64,000 nucleotides of DNA from Palsa-504 sp963808615 (GCA_963808615.1 CAWEGV010000004.1:1-64000), one strand, 5' to 3'; shown: positions 40,345-49,390, counted from the first letter of the stretch. The notes: a model not told the origin generated them from the sequence alone. Program-made: numbers and translations.

Positions 40345-41391
40345 ATGTCCGCGGCTGACCGGCACGCCTGGACCGAGCCTGGGGTCGAGGATCTTGGCGG
40401 TGGCGTGTACCGGATCCCCCTCCCGCTGCCCATGGACGGGCTGAAGGCGGTCAACGTCTACGCGATCACCGACGACGCCGGAGTCGACCTCATCGACGCC
40501 GGCATGGCCCTGGTCCAGGCCAGGGAGCGGCTCACCAAGGGCCTGCGGCAGATCGGTTACGAGCTGGGCGATATCCGGAACTTCTTCGTCACCCACATCC
40601 ACATCGATCACTACTCCCTCGCGGTGGAGCTGCGGCAGACCCTGCGCAACGTGATCACGCTGGGCGAGGGCGAGCGCGCCAACATAGCGGCGCTGCATGA
40701 CATGGCCCGCGGCCGCAGCGACCGGATCTTCGGCGGGGACCTGCACCGGCTGGGCGCGGACGAGCTGGCGCCGGTCCTCAGCGCGGCCCAGGAAAGCCGC
40801 GGCATGCCGAGGTTCACCGAGTGGCAGGAACCCGACCGCTGGCTGGCCGACGGGACCGAGCTTGACCTGAGGTCGCGGACCCTGCGCGCCGTCCACACGC
40901 CCGGCCATACCCGCGGCCATGTCGTCTTCCATGACGCCGCGGCCAAGCTGATGTTCTCGGGCGATCACGTGCTGCCGCACATCACTCCCTCGATCGGGTT
41001 CGAGGCCGCCCCGCACCGGCTGGCGCTGAGCGATTACCTGAGCTCGCTGCGCCGGACGCTCGCGCTGCCGGACTCGCGGCTCCTGCCCGCCCACGGGCCG
41101 GTCACCGGCAGCACCCATGACCGGGTGAACGAGCTACTCGCCCACCATGATCTCCGCCTGGCCGAGACACGCCAGGCCGTGCAGGCCGGGCACGCCACCG
41201 CGTACGAGGTGGCGAAGGCCATCAAGTGGACCAGGCGGCAGCGCCTGTTCAGCGAGCTGGACCCGGTGAGCCAGTTCCTGGCGGCCAACGAGACCGCAGC
41301 CCACCTGGAGGTGCTGGCCATCCGCGGGCAGCTGGCCCATGAGGTGTCGGCCGAGGGCATCGACCTGTACCAGATGGCCAGGGCCGACTAG
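40345..41391 (+). CDS. MBL-fold metallo-hydrolase
   Basis: 348 residues. THIHIDHYSL is the HxHxDH zinc motif (near residue 77-82); the other ligands lie in HTPGHTRGHVVFHDAAAKLM, FSGDHVLPH and LPAHGPVTG. The C-terminal roughly 80 residues (ETRQAVQAGHATAYEVAKAI) form the helical extension typical of LACTB2-like or hydroxyacylglutathione-hydrolase-like enzymes. Substrate unknown. Confidence 0.88.
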   Translation: MSAADRHAWTEPGVEDLGGGVYRIPLPLPMDGLKAVNVYAITDDAGVDLIDAGMALVQARERLTKGLRQIGYELGDIRNFFVTHIHIDHYSLAVELRQTLRNVITLGEGERANIAALHDMARGRSDRIFGGDLHRLGADELAPVLSAAQESRGMPRFTEWQEPDRWLADGTELDLRSRTLRAVHTPGHTRGHVVFHDAAAKLMFSGDHVLPHITPSIGFEAAPHRLALSDYLSSLRRTLALPDSRLLPAHGPVTGSTHDRVNELLAHHDLRLAETRQAVQAGHATAYEVAKAIKWTRRQRLFSELDPVSQFLAANETAAHLEVLAIRGQLAHEVSAEGIDLYQMARAD

Positions 41392-42221
41392 CTGCTCACT
41401 CGGTGAGCGCCGGCGTAGATGTTCATGGTGGTGCCGCGCAGGAACCCGACCAGGGTCAGGCCGGCCTCGTCGGCCAGGGAGGCGGCCAGCGAGGACGGCG
41501 CGGACACGGCCGCCAGCACCGGTACCCCGATCATGATCGCCTTCTGGACCAGCTCGAACGAGGTGCGCCCGCTGACCAGCAGGATGTGGCCGCTCAGCGG
41601 CAGCAGGCCGGTGCGCAGCGCCCAGCCGGCCACCTTGTCTACCGCGTTGTGCCTGCCCACGTCCTCGCGCAGGACCAGCAGCGTGCCCTCCGGGCTGAAC
41701 AGGCCGGCCGCGTGCAGGCCGCCGGTCCGGCTGAACACCCGTTGCGCTTCCCTGAGCTGGCCGGGCAGGGTGGCCAGCAGCGCGGGGGAGACCCGCAGCG
41801 GATCGGCGGCCACATCGAAGGCGGACCGGACCCGGACCGCATCGATGCTGTCCTTGCCGCATACGCCGCAGGCGCTGGTCATGAGGAACTTCCTGGCCGA
41901 CCCGGCCGCGTCCGCATCCTGATAGCGCAGCGCGTGCCCGGGCTTGGCCGTCACCGCCGCCACGTTCTCGTCGCACATGCGGATCTCGTGCACCTCGTCG
42001 AGCCCGCCGAGCAGGCCCTCGGTGAACAAGAAGCCGGCCGCCAGGTCGATGTCGTCGCCCGGAGTGCGCATCGTCACCGTGAGCGGTTCGCCGTCCACCC
42101 GGATCTCAAGCGGCTCCTCGACCGCGAGCAAGTCGGCCCGGTGCTCGGCGGCGCCGGTCACCGGGACCCGCAGCACCCGCCGCCTGGCCGTCGTACCGCT
42201 CATAAACATGAGACTACGCAA
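41388..42221 (-). CDS. fdhD: Formate dehydrogenase accessory sulfurtransferase FdhD
   Basis: 277 residues from 42221; an internal ATG at 42203 (MSGTTARRRVLRV) is an equally good start. FdhD receives sulfur from a cysteine desulfurase and passes it to bis-MGD molybdenum cofactor. Signature: MTSACGVCGKDSIDAV with the persulfide-carrying Cys pair, plus AVEEPLEIRVDGEP, GGLHAAGLFSPEG and REDVGRHNAVDKVAGWA. No formate dehydrogenase gene is in the window; the coxMSL enzyme uses a different cofactor (MCD), so the client lies elsewhere. Confidence 0.93.
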   Translation of the reverse strand: MRSLMFMSGTTARRRVLRVPVTGAAEHRADLLAVEEPLEIRVDGEPLTVTMRTPGDDIDLAAGFLFTEGLLGGLDEVHEIRMCDENVAAVTAKPGHALRYQDADAAGSARKFLMTSACGVCGKDSIDAVRVRSAFDVAADPLRVSPALLATLPGQLREAQRVFSRTGGLHAAGLFSPEGTLLVLREDVGRHNAVDKVAGWALRTGLLPLSGHILLVSGRTSFELVQKAIMIGVPVLAAVSAPSSLAASLADEAGLTLVGFLRGTTMNIYAGAHRVSS

Positions 42222-42253
42222 GAGCCCCCGCCGGCCGTAGGCCGTCCCCGGGG

Positions 42254-42333
42254 CCAGGGGGTGAAAGGGGGGACGGGCAGTCCCCCCTTTGCGGGGGGTC
42301 CCCGGGGGGTCGTCCCCCCGGGGGATAAAACAC
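42254..42333 (+). repeat. GC-hairpin repeat, copy 1 (intergenic)
   Basis: Order of blocks: CCAGGGGG, GGGGGG, CCCCCC, GGGGGG, TCCCC, GGGGGG-TCGT-CCCCCC, then GGGGGATAAAACACC. Two adjacent hairpins (CCCCCC-TTTGC-GGGGGG and GGGGGG-TCGT-CCCCCC). The same blocks in the same order occur inside menD (47628-47698) and the isochorismate synthase gene (60270-60361). Here it lies between fdhD and the sigma-factor gene. Confidence 0.85.
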
Positions 42334-42394
42334 CGCCGGGCCCGGCGGGAGGTCGGGCCCGGCGCGCGGGTCAGGAGGTGAGCAGGAGGAACGG

Positions 42395-43717
42395 TCAGCT
42401 AGCGAAGTCCAGCAGCGGCTGGGCCCGGCTCGGGTGGCGCAGCTTCGACAGCGACTGCTTCTCGAGCTGCCTGATCCGCTCGCGGGTCAGGCCGAGCGCA
42501 CGGCCGATCTCGTCCAGCGTGTGCGGGTTGCCGTCATACAGACCGAACCGCATGGCCATGATCGTCGCCTCGCGCGGCGTCAGCGCGTCGAGCGCGGAAC
42601 GCAGCTGCTCGGCCATCAGCTGACGGTCGACAAGCTCCGACGCCTCGGGCGCGTCCACGTCCTCGATCAGGTCGCCGATGCTGGTCTCGCCGTCCTCGCC
42701 GATCGTGGAATCCAGGCTGATCGGCTGGCGGCTGGTGCGCAGCAGCTCCTCGATCTGGTCCGGCGTGCGGTCCAGCTCGATGGCGAGCTCTTCCGGAGTC
42801 GGCTCCCGGCCCAGGCGCTGGTGCATGTCGCGCTCGACCCGGCTCAGCTTGCTGAGCATCTCGAGCACGTGCACCGGCAGCCGGATGGTCCGGGCCGAGT
42901 CGGCAAAGCCGCGCTGGATGGCCTGCCGGATCCACCACATGGCGTACGTGGAGAACTTGTAGCCCTTGGTGTAGTCGAACTTCTCCACGGCCCGGATCAG
43001 GCCCAGGTTGCCTTCCTGCACCACGTCCAGCAGGGACAGGCCCCGGTCGCTGTACTTCTTGGCTACCGACACCACCAGGCGCAGGTTCGCCTCGAGCATG
43101 TGCGCCTTGGCGCGCCGCCCGTCCTCGGCGACCATCTCCAGCTCACGCCGGTAAGCCTGCTCCAGCCCGGTCGCGGTCTCCAGCTTGTGCTCCGCGAACA
43201 GGCCGGCCTCGATCCGCTTGGCCAGGTCCACCTCCTGCTCGGCGGTGAGCAGGCTGGTACGGCCAATGGACTTGAGATAGGTGTGCACCGAGTCGCCCAT
43301 GGCGGGCGTCTGGTCATCAAGATCGGCCTCGGTGAGCGCGGCGGCCTCCGCCTCCAGGCTCACCACGTCGGCCTCGGAAATGTGTTCCAGGTCGAGGTCG
43401 GTGTCATCGCCGGACTCGACATCAACGTCATCGGAGCCCCTGGCCGACCGCTCCGCGGCGGTAGCCGAGCGTACCGGGCGGCCCTTGCCTGCCTCGGCCA
43501 GCTCGTTGGCCAGCCGCACGCCGGACTCGGTCAGCTCACGCAGAATCGACCTTCCCTCGGCAGGCGTCAGGCCTGCCTGGTCGAAGGCGTTCCTCAGCTC
43601 CGCAAGGGACAGGTGACCCTGGCTACGTCCCCGCTGGATCAGGTCATCGACACGGGTCGTGCTCGCCTCTTCATCAGATAGGGCGACCGGTGAAGTCGCT
43701 ATGGCGATCTGCGGCAT
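42395..43717 (-). CDS. RNA polymerase sigma-70 factor (principal/HrdB-like)
   Basis: 440 residues from ATG 43717, which follows GGAGGAGGGAGG. Region 1.1-like segment (RVDDLIQRGRSQGHLSLAEL), acidic spacer, region 1.2 (VHTYLKSIGRTSLLTAEQEV), region 2 (NLRLVVSVAKKYSDRGLSLL; YKFSTYAMWWIRQAIQRGFA), region 3 (RLPVHVLEMLSKLSRVERDM) and region 4.2 (LDEIGRALGLTRERIRQLEK). Full regions 1.1-4.2 place it with principal or HrdA/HrdD-type sigma factors. Whether it is the essential sigma cannot be told from the window. Confidence 0.93.
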   Translation of the reverse strand: MPQIAIATSPVALSDEEASTTRVDDLIQRGRSQGHLSLAELRNAFDQAGLTPAEGRSILRELTESGVRLANELAEAGKGRPVRSATAAERSARGSDDVDVESGDDTDLDLEHISEADVVSLEAEAAALTEADLDDQTPAMGDSVHTYLKSIGRTSLLTAEQEVDLAKRIEAGLFAEHKLETATGLEQAYRRELEMVAEDGRRAKAHMLEANLRLVVSVAKKYSDRGLSLLDVVQEGNLGLIRAVEKFDYTKGYKFSTYAMWWIRQAIQRGFADSARTIRLPVHVLEMLSKLSRVERDMHQRLGREPTPEELAIELDRTPDQIEELLRTSRQPISLDSTIGEDGETSIGDLIEDVDAPEASELVDRQLMAEQLRSALDALTPREATIMAMRFGLYDGNPHTLDEIGRALGLTRERIRQLEKQSLSKLRHPSRAQPLLDFAS

Positions 43718-43844
43718 GAGACACCTCCCTCCTCCTAAGTACGCACGCAATCCACACGTCGTTCACGGGCTTCCACCAAGTACCCCTCGTTTCCCCGCGC
43801 AGTCCTCAGCGGGGTGCATTTCCCGGGCACTAATAAGTAACGCT

Positions 43845-45062
43845 CTACGCCCCAGTTTGTTCCCGCCGTAGCAGTCCGCGCCTGAGCTGAGCGATGTCGT
43901 GCTTCCCGCTGGGAAGCATGGGGATGGCATCGACCACCACCATCTTGCTCGGAGCAGCGTAACGCGGCAGGCGCTCCCGCACATGGAGTCGGAGCAATTC
44001 GAGCGTGGGCGGGTCGGCCGGGTCGGCCGCCATCACGACCGCGACGACCCGTTCGCCCCATTGGGAGTCGGCCTGGCCGACGACGGCCACCTCACGGACG
44101 CCGCGGCAGCTCTGCAGGGCGGCCGCCACCTCGCCCGGGACCACCTTGTGACCGCCGGTGTTGATGACATCGTCCACGCGGCCGCGCACGATCAGCCGTC
44201 CGGCGGAGTCCAGGCGGCCCAGATCGCTGGTGCGGAACCAGCCGTCGCCGGGGGCCAGCCGTTCCGGGCCGCCCACGTAGCCAGAGAACAGTACCGGCCC
44301 GCCGATCCAGATCCGGCCGTCCTCATCGCCGATCTTGACCTGCACCTCGTCGAGCGGGATCCCGTCGTACACGCAGCCGCCGCAGGTCTCGGTCATGCCG
44401 TAGCTGGTCACCACCGGGACCCGGGCGGCCCGGGCCGCGTCCAGCAGGCCGGCGGGCGCGGCCGCCCCGCCGAGCAGTACCGAGGAGAACCCGGCCAGCG
44501 GCGCGGGCGCGCCCGCCTTTGTCGTTATGTCGACCTCGAGCAGCCGCCGGAGCTGGGTCGGTACCAGCGAGACGTGCGCACAGCCGCTGGTCGCGACCGT
44601 CTGGGCGTCGGCCCGGTCGGCCAGAACCGGGTCGGTGCCGCTGACCAGCGAGCGGACCAGAACACCGATCGCTGGGATGTACGCGGCCGGCAGGCAGCAC
44701 AGCCACCGCTCGCCGGGACGGGCGCCCAGCCTGGCCAGCGAGGCCCGGGCCGAGTGCAGCAGGGCGGCGGCGCTGATCTCGACCCCCTTAGGCACGCCGG
44801 TAGAACCGGACGTGCCGACGATGACCGCCGTGCTGTCGGCCACCCCCCTTTTTTCTCCCGAACGGACGGTGGTAACACCGGCGGGATCCTCCACCGTGTC
44901 CGGGGCCAAGGCGGCGACCAGTTTGTCCAGCCGGGCCGCGGGCAGCGTCGCATCCAGCGGCGCGACGGCGGGCCCGGTGCCGTCCAGCGCCGCCGCGAGC
45001 AGTTCAACCAGGCGCGGCGTCGCGCGCTCGACCAGGACCGCGTGCAAGGAGCGCTTGGTCAC
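43845..45062 (-). CDS. menE: o-Succinylbenzoate-CoA ligase
   Basis: 405 residues from GTG 45062. Adenylate-forming enzyme of menaquinone synthesis: ATP loop AVIVGTSGSTGVPKGVEISA, LLGGAAAPAGLLDAARAARV, TSYGMTETCGGCVYDG, the hinge FRTSDLGRLDSAGRLIVRGR and the C-terminal Lys in MLPSGKHDIAQLR. It is divergent from menB with 38 bp between start codons, so the two transcripts share a promoter region. Confidence 0.93.
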   Translation of the reverse strand: MTKRSLHAVLVERATPRLVELLAAALDGTGPAVAPLDATLPAARLDKLVAALAPDTVEDPAGVTTVRSGEKRGVADSTAVIVGTSGSTGVPKGVEISAAALLHSARASLARLGARPGERWLCCLPAAYIPAIGVLVRSLVSGTDPVLADRADAQTVATSGCAHVSLVPTQLRRLLEVDITTKAGAPAPLAGFSSVLLGGAAAPAGLLDAARAARVPVVTSYGMTETCGGCVYDGIPLDEVQVKIGDEDGRIWIGGPVLFSGYVGGPERLAPGDGWFRTSDLGRLDSAGRLIVRGRVDDVINTGGHKVVPGEVAAALQSCRGVREVAVVGQADSQWGERVVAVVMAADPADPPTLELLRLHVRERLPRYAAPSKMVVVDAIPMLPSGKHDIAQLRRGLLRREQTGA

Positions 45063-45100
45063 GATCGTTAAGGTTAGAACCCGGAATGAGGAGGTTACGA

Positions 45101-45931
45101 GTGATCGAATGGCAGCGGTCTGGCCCGGAACCGGGGAAAGACTACTCCGACATCCTGTACCACACGGCCGAAGGCATCGCGAAGATCACCATCAACCGGC
45201 CCGAAGTCCGCAACGCGTTCCGGCCGACAACCCTGTTCGAAATGTCCAGCGCGTTCAACATCGCGCGGGACGATCCCGAGATCGGTGTGATCATTCTCAC
45301 CGGAGCCGGAGACAAGGCGTTCTGCTCCGGCGGGGACCAGAAGATCCGCGGCGACGACGGTTACGTGGACGACCACGGTGTCGGCCGCCTCAACGTGCTC
45401 GACCTGCAGGTCCAGATCAGGCGGACACCCAAGCCGGTGATCGCCATGGTCGCCGGGTATGCCATCGGCGGCGGGCACGTGCTGCACGTGTGCTGCGACC
45501 TGACCATTGCCGCGGACAACGCGATCTTCGGCCAGACCGGCCCCAAGGTGGGCTCGTTCGACGGCGGCTACGGATCCTGGCTGCTCGCCGCCACGGTCGG
45601 GCTGAAGAAGGCGCGCGAGATCTGGTACCTGTGCCGCCAGTACGACGCCCGGCAGGCACAGGAGATGGGCTTGGTCAACGCGGTGGTCCCGCTGGCGGAC
45701 CTGGAGAAGGAGACGATCACCTGGGCCCGTGAGCTGCTGGCCAAGTCGCCGCTGGCGCTGCGCATGCTCAAGGGCGCGCTCAACGCGGTCACCGACGGGG
45801 CCGCAGGCATGCAGCAGTTCGCCGGCGACGCCACCCTGCTCTACTACATGAGCGAGGAAGCCCAGGAAGGCCGCGACGCCTACAAGGAGAAGCGCACTCC
45901 CGACTTCTCCAAGTACCCTCGCCGCCCATGA
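45101..45931 (+). CDS. menB: 1,4-Dihydroxy-2-naphthoyl-CoA synthase
   Basis: 276 residues from GTG 45101, with GAGGAGG spaced correctly upstream (ATG 45086 overlaps that site and is less likely). Crotonase fold: DILYHTAEGIAKITINRPEV, GDKAFCSGGDQKIRG (oxyanion hole), GYAIGGGHVLHVCCDLTIAA, and GPKVGSFDGGYGSWLLAATV with the MenB-specific Asp/Gly segment. It closes the second ring from o-succinylbenzoyl-CoA. It is followed by menC and menD. Confidence 0.95.
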   Translation: MIEWQRSGPEPGKDYSDILYHTAEGIAKITINRPEVRNAFRPTTLFEMSSAFNIARDDPEIGVIILTGAGDKAFCSGGDQKIRGDDGYVDDHGVGRLNVLDLQVQIRRTPKPVIAMVAGYAIGGGHVLHVCCDLTIAADNAIFGQTGPKVGSFDGGYGSWLLAATVGLKKAREIWYLCRQYDARQAQEMGLVNAVVPLADLEKETITWARELLAKSPLALRMLKGALNAVTDGAAGMQQFAGDATLLYYMSEEAQEGRDAYKEKRTPDFSKYPRRP

Positions 45932-45974
45932 TCCGGTCTTCCTGCTCGGCGATCCACGATCCTGGAAAAAGCCG

Positions 45975-46937
45975 GTGACCCCTGAGATGCTGGCGGGGAT
46001 GCGGGCGTTCGCCATCCCGATGCCGGTCCGGTTCCGTGGGGTAACGGTCCGGGAGGGCGCGCTGATCGAGGGTCCGGCCGGATGGGGGGAGTTCTCGCCC
46101 TTCGCCGAGTATGGACCGCGGGAGTGTGCGCGGTGGCTGGCCAGCGCCCTCGAATCAGCCACGCAGGACTGGCCCACGCCGGTCAGGGAGCGGATCCCGG
46201 TGAACGTGACCGTGCCCGCGGTCGCGCCGGAGCAGGCTATGCGGATCGCGGCCGGGTCGGGCTGCCGGACCGCGAAGGTCAAGGTGGCCGAGCGCGGCCA
46301 GGACGAGGCGGCCGACATCGAGCGGGTCGAGGCGGTCCGCGAGGCGCTCGGCCCAGCCGGCCGGATCAGGGTCGACGCCAACGGCGGATGGGACACCGGG
46401 CAGGCGGCGCGCATGTTGCGGCGGCTGGCGGCGTTCGGGCTCGAGTACGCCGAGCAGCCCTGCGCCACCCTCGACGAGCTCGCCGAACTACGTCGACTTA
46501 TCGATATCCCGGTTGCGGCGGATGAGTCTATCCGGCGGGCCGAGGACCCGCTGCGGGTCCGGGCCGCGGGCGCGGCCGACATCGTGGTGCTCAAGGTGCA
46601 GCCGCTCGGCGGCGTCCGGGCGGCGCTGCGGGTGGCGGAGGCGTGCGGCCTGCCCGTCGTGGTATCCAGCGCGGTCGACACCTCGGTCGGGCTGGCGGCC
46701 GGCACGGCGCTCGCCGCCGCGCTGCCCGAGCTCCCTTATGCCTGCGGCCTGGCCACCATGTCGCTGCTGGCCGGCGACGTGACCGCCGACCCGCTGGTGC
46801 CCGACCAGGGTGAGCTGCCGGTCCGCCGCCCGGTGGTGGATGCCGGGCTACTGGCGCGGTTCGAGACCGACCCGGGCCTCTGGCGGGACCGGGCGGCGGC
46901 CGCGGCGCGGTTCCTCGGGGACGTGCTACCGGCATGA
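45975..46937 (+). CDS. menC: o-Succinylbenzoate synthase
   Basis: 320 residues from GTG 45975. Enolase-superfamily dehydratase: TAKVKVAE (first catalytic Lys), IRVDANGGWD, LEYAEQPC, PVAADESI (three metal ligands Asp/Glu/Asp-Glu) and IVVLKVQPLGG (second Lys). It converts SHCHC to o-succinylbenzoate. Its stop overlaps the menD start (46934-46937). Confidence 0.93.
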   Translation: MTPEMLAGMRAFAIPMPVRFRGVTVREGALIEGPAGWGEFSPFAEYGPRECARWLASALESATQDWPTPVRERIPVNVTVPAVAPEQAMRIAAGSGCRTAKVKVAERGQDEAADIERVEAVREALGPAGRIRVDANGGWDTGQAARMLRRLAAFGLEYAEQPCATLDELAELRRLIDIPVAADESIRRAEDPLRVRAAGAADIVVLKVQPLGGVRAALRVAEACGLPVVVSSAVDTSVGLAAGTALAAALPELPYACGLATMSLLAGDVTADPLVPDQGELPVRRPVVDAGLLARFETDPGLWRDRAAAAARFLGDVLPA

Positions 46938-48730
46938 ACCCGTCCACCGCGTTTGGCATCACGTTCTGCGATGAGCTGGCCCGGTGCGGGCTGCGCGAGG
47001 TGGTGATCGCTCCGGGATCGCGGAGCACGCCGCTAGCCATGGCATTCGCAGACCTGGACCAGCAGGGGAGGGTACGGCTGCACGTCAGGATCGACGAGCG
47101 CTCGGCGTCATTCACCGCGCTCGGCCTGGCCAAGATCAGCCGGCGCCCGGTGGCGGTGCTGTGTACCTCGGGCACGGCGGCGGCCAACTTCCACCCCGCG
47201 GTGGTCGAGGCCGACGAGTCCGGCGTTCCGCTGCTGGTACTCACGGCCGACCGGCCGCCCGAGCTCAGGAGCACCGGCGCCAACCAGGTCATTGACCAGA
47301 TAAAGCTGTACGGCAGTGCGGTGCGCTGGTTCTGCGAGGCCGGGGTACCCGAACGGCGGCCCGGGATGAACGCGTACTGGCGCTCGCTGGCCTGCCGGGC
47401 CTGGGCACTCGCCTCCGGCAGCGGGGGAGGCCTGGCCGGCCCGGTTCATCTCAACCTCCCCTTCCGCGAACCGCTCACCCCCGAGCTCGGCAGCGAAGAC
47501 CAGGACTGGCCCGAGCCCCTAGACGGCCGCCCCGGTACATCCCCCTGGACCCGCTCTTGGGGTCCCGGGGGCCCAGGGGGTACGGGAGGTCCAGGGGGTA
47601 CGGGGGGCCCAGAGGGTACGGGGGGCCCAGGGGGTACGGGGGGCGGACAGCCCCCCGTGGAGGGGGTCCCGGGGGATATTCCCCCGGTAGAAAACACAGC
47701 ACGCGGGGTGGTGGTCTGCGGGAACGGCGATGACCAAGCGGCCGTGGCCGAGCTGGTCGGGCTGGCCGAGCAGGCCGGATGGCCGGTGCTCGCGGAGCCT
47801 TCGTCGGGTGCCCGGCACGGGCCGAACGCGCTGTCGGCTTACCAGTACCTGCTCGCGACCCCGGAATTCGTCGCCGCGCACCGGCCCGACGTGCTCGTGT
47901 CGGCGGGGCGGCCGGGGCTGTCCCGGGCGCAGCTGGCCTTCCTGGGCGGACCGGCCGGCAGGCATGTGGTCATCGCGCCAGGGCCCGGGCGCTGGGCCGA
48001 CCCGCAGCGGGCCGCTACCGACGTCGCCGCGCGGATCAGGCTCGGCGGCACCCCGGCCGGGACTACGGCCTGGCTGGAGGAGTGGCGCCGGGCCGATGAC
48101 GCGGCGCGGCGCGCGGTGGGCCGGGTGCTCGACGAGGACGACCGGCTGACCGAACCCCGGCTGGCCAGGGATCTCGTCCAGGGGCTCCCGGAAGACAGCT
48201 TGCTGTGGGCCGGATCCAGCATGCCCGTCCGCGATCTTGATTGTCACGGCGCCCCCCGCGCCGACCTGCGGATCCTGGCCAGCCGGGGAGCCAGCGGCAT
48301 CGACGGCACGGTGTCGGCGGCGATCGGGGCAGCCCTGGCCTACGGCGGCCCGGCGTTTGCCCTGATCGGGGACCTGGCCTTCCTGCACGACGCGCCCGGC
48401 CTAGCCCTCGGGCCTGATGAGCCGCGGCCCGATCTGTGCCTGATCGTGGTCAACAACGACGGCGGCGGGATCTTCTCCACCCTGGAGCAGGCCGCCTTCG
48501 GCAGGTCGTTCGAGCGCCTCTTCGGCACCCCGCACGGGGCGGGCCTGGACCACCTGGCCGCCGCGTTCGGTCTGTCCTACCAGCGCCTGGAGCAGCCCGA
48601 GGAGCTGGGCAAGGCGCTAAAGGGCACGGGCCTGCGGATCGTGGAGGCGCAGACCGACCGCGCGGCCGGCGCCGCGCTGCGTGACCGGCTCCGCGAGGCA
48701 GCGGCCGTGGCCGTCCGCGCCGCCATGTGA
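46934..48730 (+). CDS. menD: SEPHCHC synthase MenD with in-frame repeat insertion
   Basis: 598 residues. ThDP enzyme adding a succinic semialdehyde unit from 2-oxoglutarate to isochorismate. N-terminal pyrimidine domain with VVIAPGSRSTPLAMAFADL and HVRIDERSASFTALGLAKIS (catalytic Glu), LLVLTADRPPELRSTGANQV; ThDP-binding region ALIGDLAFLHD, LIVVNNDGGGIFS. Residues about 209-254, between DWPEPLDGRPG and ARGVVVCGNG, are a Gly/Pro/Thr repeat encoded by a GC-hairpin element; homologues have a short linker here. The insertion preserves the frame and sits in the domain linker, so activity may be kept. Confidence 0.93.
   Translation: MNPSTAFGITFCDELARCGLREVVIAPGSRSTPLAMAFADLDQQGRVRLHVRIDERSASFTALGLAKISRRPVAVLCTSGTAAANFHPAVVEADESGVPLLVLTADRPPELRSTGANQVIDQIKLYGSAVRWFCEAGVPERRPGMNAYWRSLACRAWALASGSGGGLAGPVHLNLPFREPLTPELGSEDQDWPEPLDGRPGTSPWTRSWGPGGPGGTGGPGGTGGPEGTGGPGGTGGGQPPVEGVPGDIPPVENTARGVVVCGNGDDQAAVAELVGLAEQAGWPVLAEPSSGARHGPNALSAYQYLLATPEFVAAHRPDVLVSAGRPGLSRAQLAFLGGPAGRHVVIAPGPGRWADPQRAATDVAARIRLGGTPAGTTAWLEEWRRADDAARRAVGRVLDEDDRLTEPRLARDLVQGLPEDSLLWAGSSMPVRDLDCHGAPRADLRILASRGASGIDGTVSAAIGAALAYGGPAFALIGDLAFLHDAPGLALGPDEPRPDLCLIVVNNDGGGIFSTLEQAAFGRSFERLFGTPHGAGLDHLAAAFGLSYQRLEQPEELGKALKGTGLRIVEAQTDRAAGAALRDRLREAAAVAVRAAM
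47562..47698 (+). repeat. GC-hairpin repeat, copy 2, inserted in menD
   Basis: Two parts. Bases 47562-47643 are an 18-bp tandem array (GTACGGGGGGCCCAGGGG type, about 4.5 copies; start points 47562, 47580, 47598, 47616, 47634). Bases 47628-47698 contain the core shared with copies 1 and 3: CCAGGGG, GGGGGG, CCCCCC, GGGGG-TCCC-GGGGG, ATATT, CCCCC, ending AGAAAACAC. The total length is in frame with menD. Confidence 0.88.
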
Positions 48731-49115
48731 CGGATCTGGGCAGTGGCTGGCCCGCCGCGGACCCCCCGCGTCGGCGGCGGACTCCCGGGAAGGCGATCTT
48801 CACGCGGCGGGTGCGTGATAATTGGCACTGACATGACCCTTACCCGGTGACCAAGGAGATAGGCGTCCTGATCGCCAACCGCCTCGCGGACGTGGCCATC
48901 GGCTCTGATCCGCGGACCGTGCCGGATGACCAGGCGCTCGCCCTGGTGACCGAGCCGATCTTCCGGTACCGGCTCGTGGTCGCTGAACGCCAGGCGTCCC
49001 GCGCCTTAAGCAAGCGCTTATTCCCGAGTTGCAGGCCCTTACTACCTGGCGGATCATGTAAGCAGTCACAAGTGACGGCTGCCGACCAAACTGTCCGCCA
49101 CCGGGAGAACACAGT
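48731..49115. other. Interval before the CO dehydrogenase genes, no certain gene
   Basis: A frame from GTG 48847 to 49170 starts plausibly (VTKEIGVLIANRLADVAIGS) but turns into low-quality sequence after about 60 residues and overlaps the next gene; I treat it as doubtful. The region should contain the promoter of the cox operon. A palindrome is noted separately at 49065. Confidence 0.4.
49065..49076. promoter_or_regulatory. Palindrome upstream of the cox operon
   Basis: GTCACAAGTGAC is a perfect 12-bp palindrome 40 bp upstream of the first small gene of the cox transcript. It may be a regulator site, but palindromes of this size also occur by chance. Confidence 0.35.
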
Positions 49116-49352
49116 ATGCGAATTGAATCCGACGGCCACAGCCGCGGCAACCCGCGGCTCTACGAGCTGATCGAGCACGCGCCGAAGACGGGCAAGAGCC
49201 CGACCGTCTGGGCCTGGCCGGAACTGATCGACTACCTCAAGGTGGCCGGCCAGCCGGTGGCGGGACCGTGGCCGCCGCACCAGGAGCCGCGGCCGGATCC
49301 CGATTATGAGTCGCTCCCGGTGGCCGTGCCCGACCCCGAATCGAAGCCGTAG
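49116..49352 (+). CDS. Small conserved-looking protein at head of cox operon
   Basis: 78 residues from ATG 49116. Sequence NPRLYELIEHAPKTGKSPTV and WAWPELIDYLKVAGQPVAG suggests a compact helical domain, followed by a Pro/Asp-rich tail. No family recognised. It lies 38 bp before coxM on the same strand and is probably co-transcribed. Confidence 0.6.
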   Translation: MRIESDGHSRGNPRLYELIEHAPKTGKSPTVWAWPELIDYLKVAGQPVAGPWPPHQEPRPDPDYESLPVAVPDPESKP

Positions 49353-49390
49353 GCCCCGGACCGCATCTTCGCACCAGACCAGGAGGATTT

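Noticed and set aside
47562..47698. Repeat in menD as a transcription terminator
   Set aside because: It lies in the middle of an intact gene and lacks a U-run.
48847..49170. 107-codon frame before the cox operon
   Set aside because: Plausible first 60 residues but then implausible composition and overlap with the next gene; kept only as part of the intergenic note.
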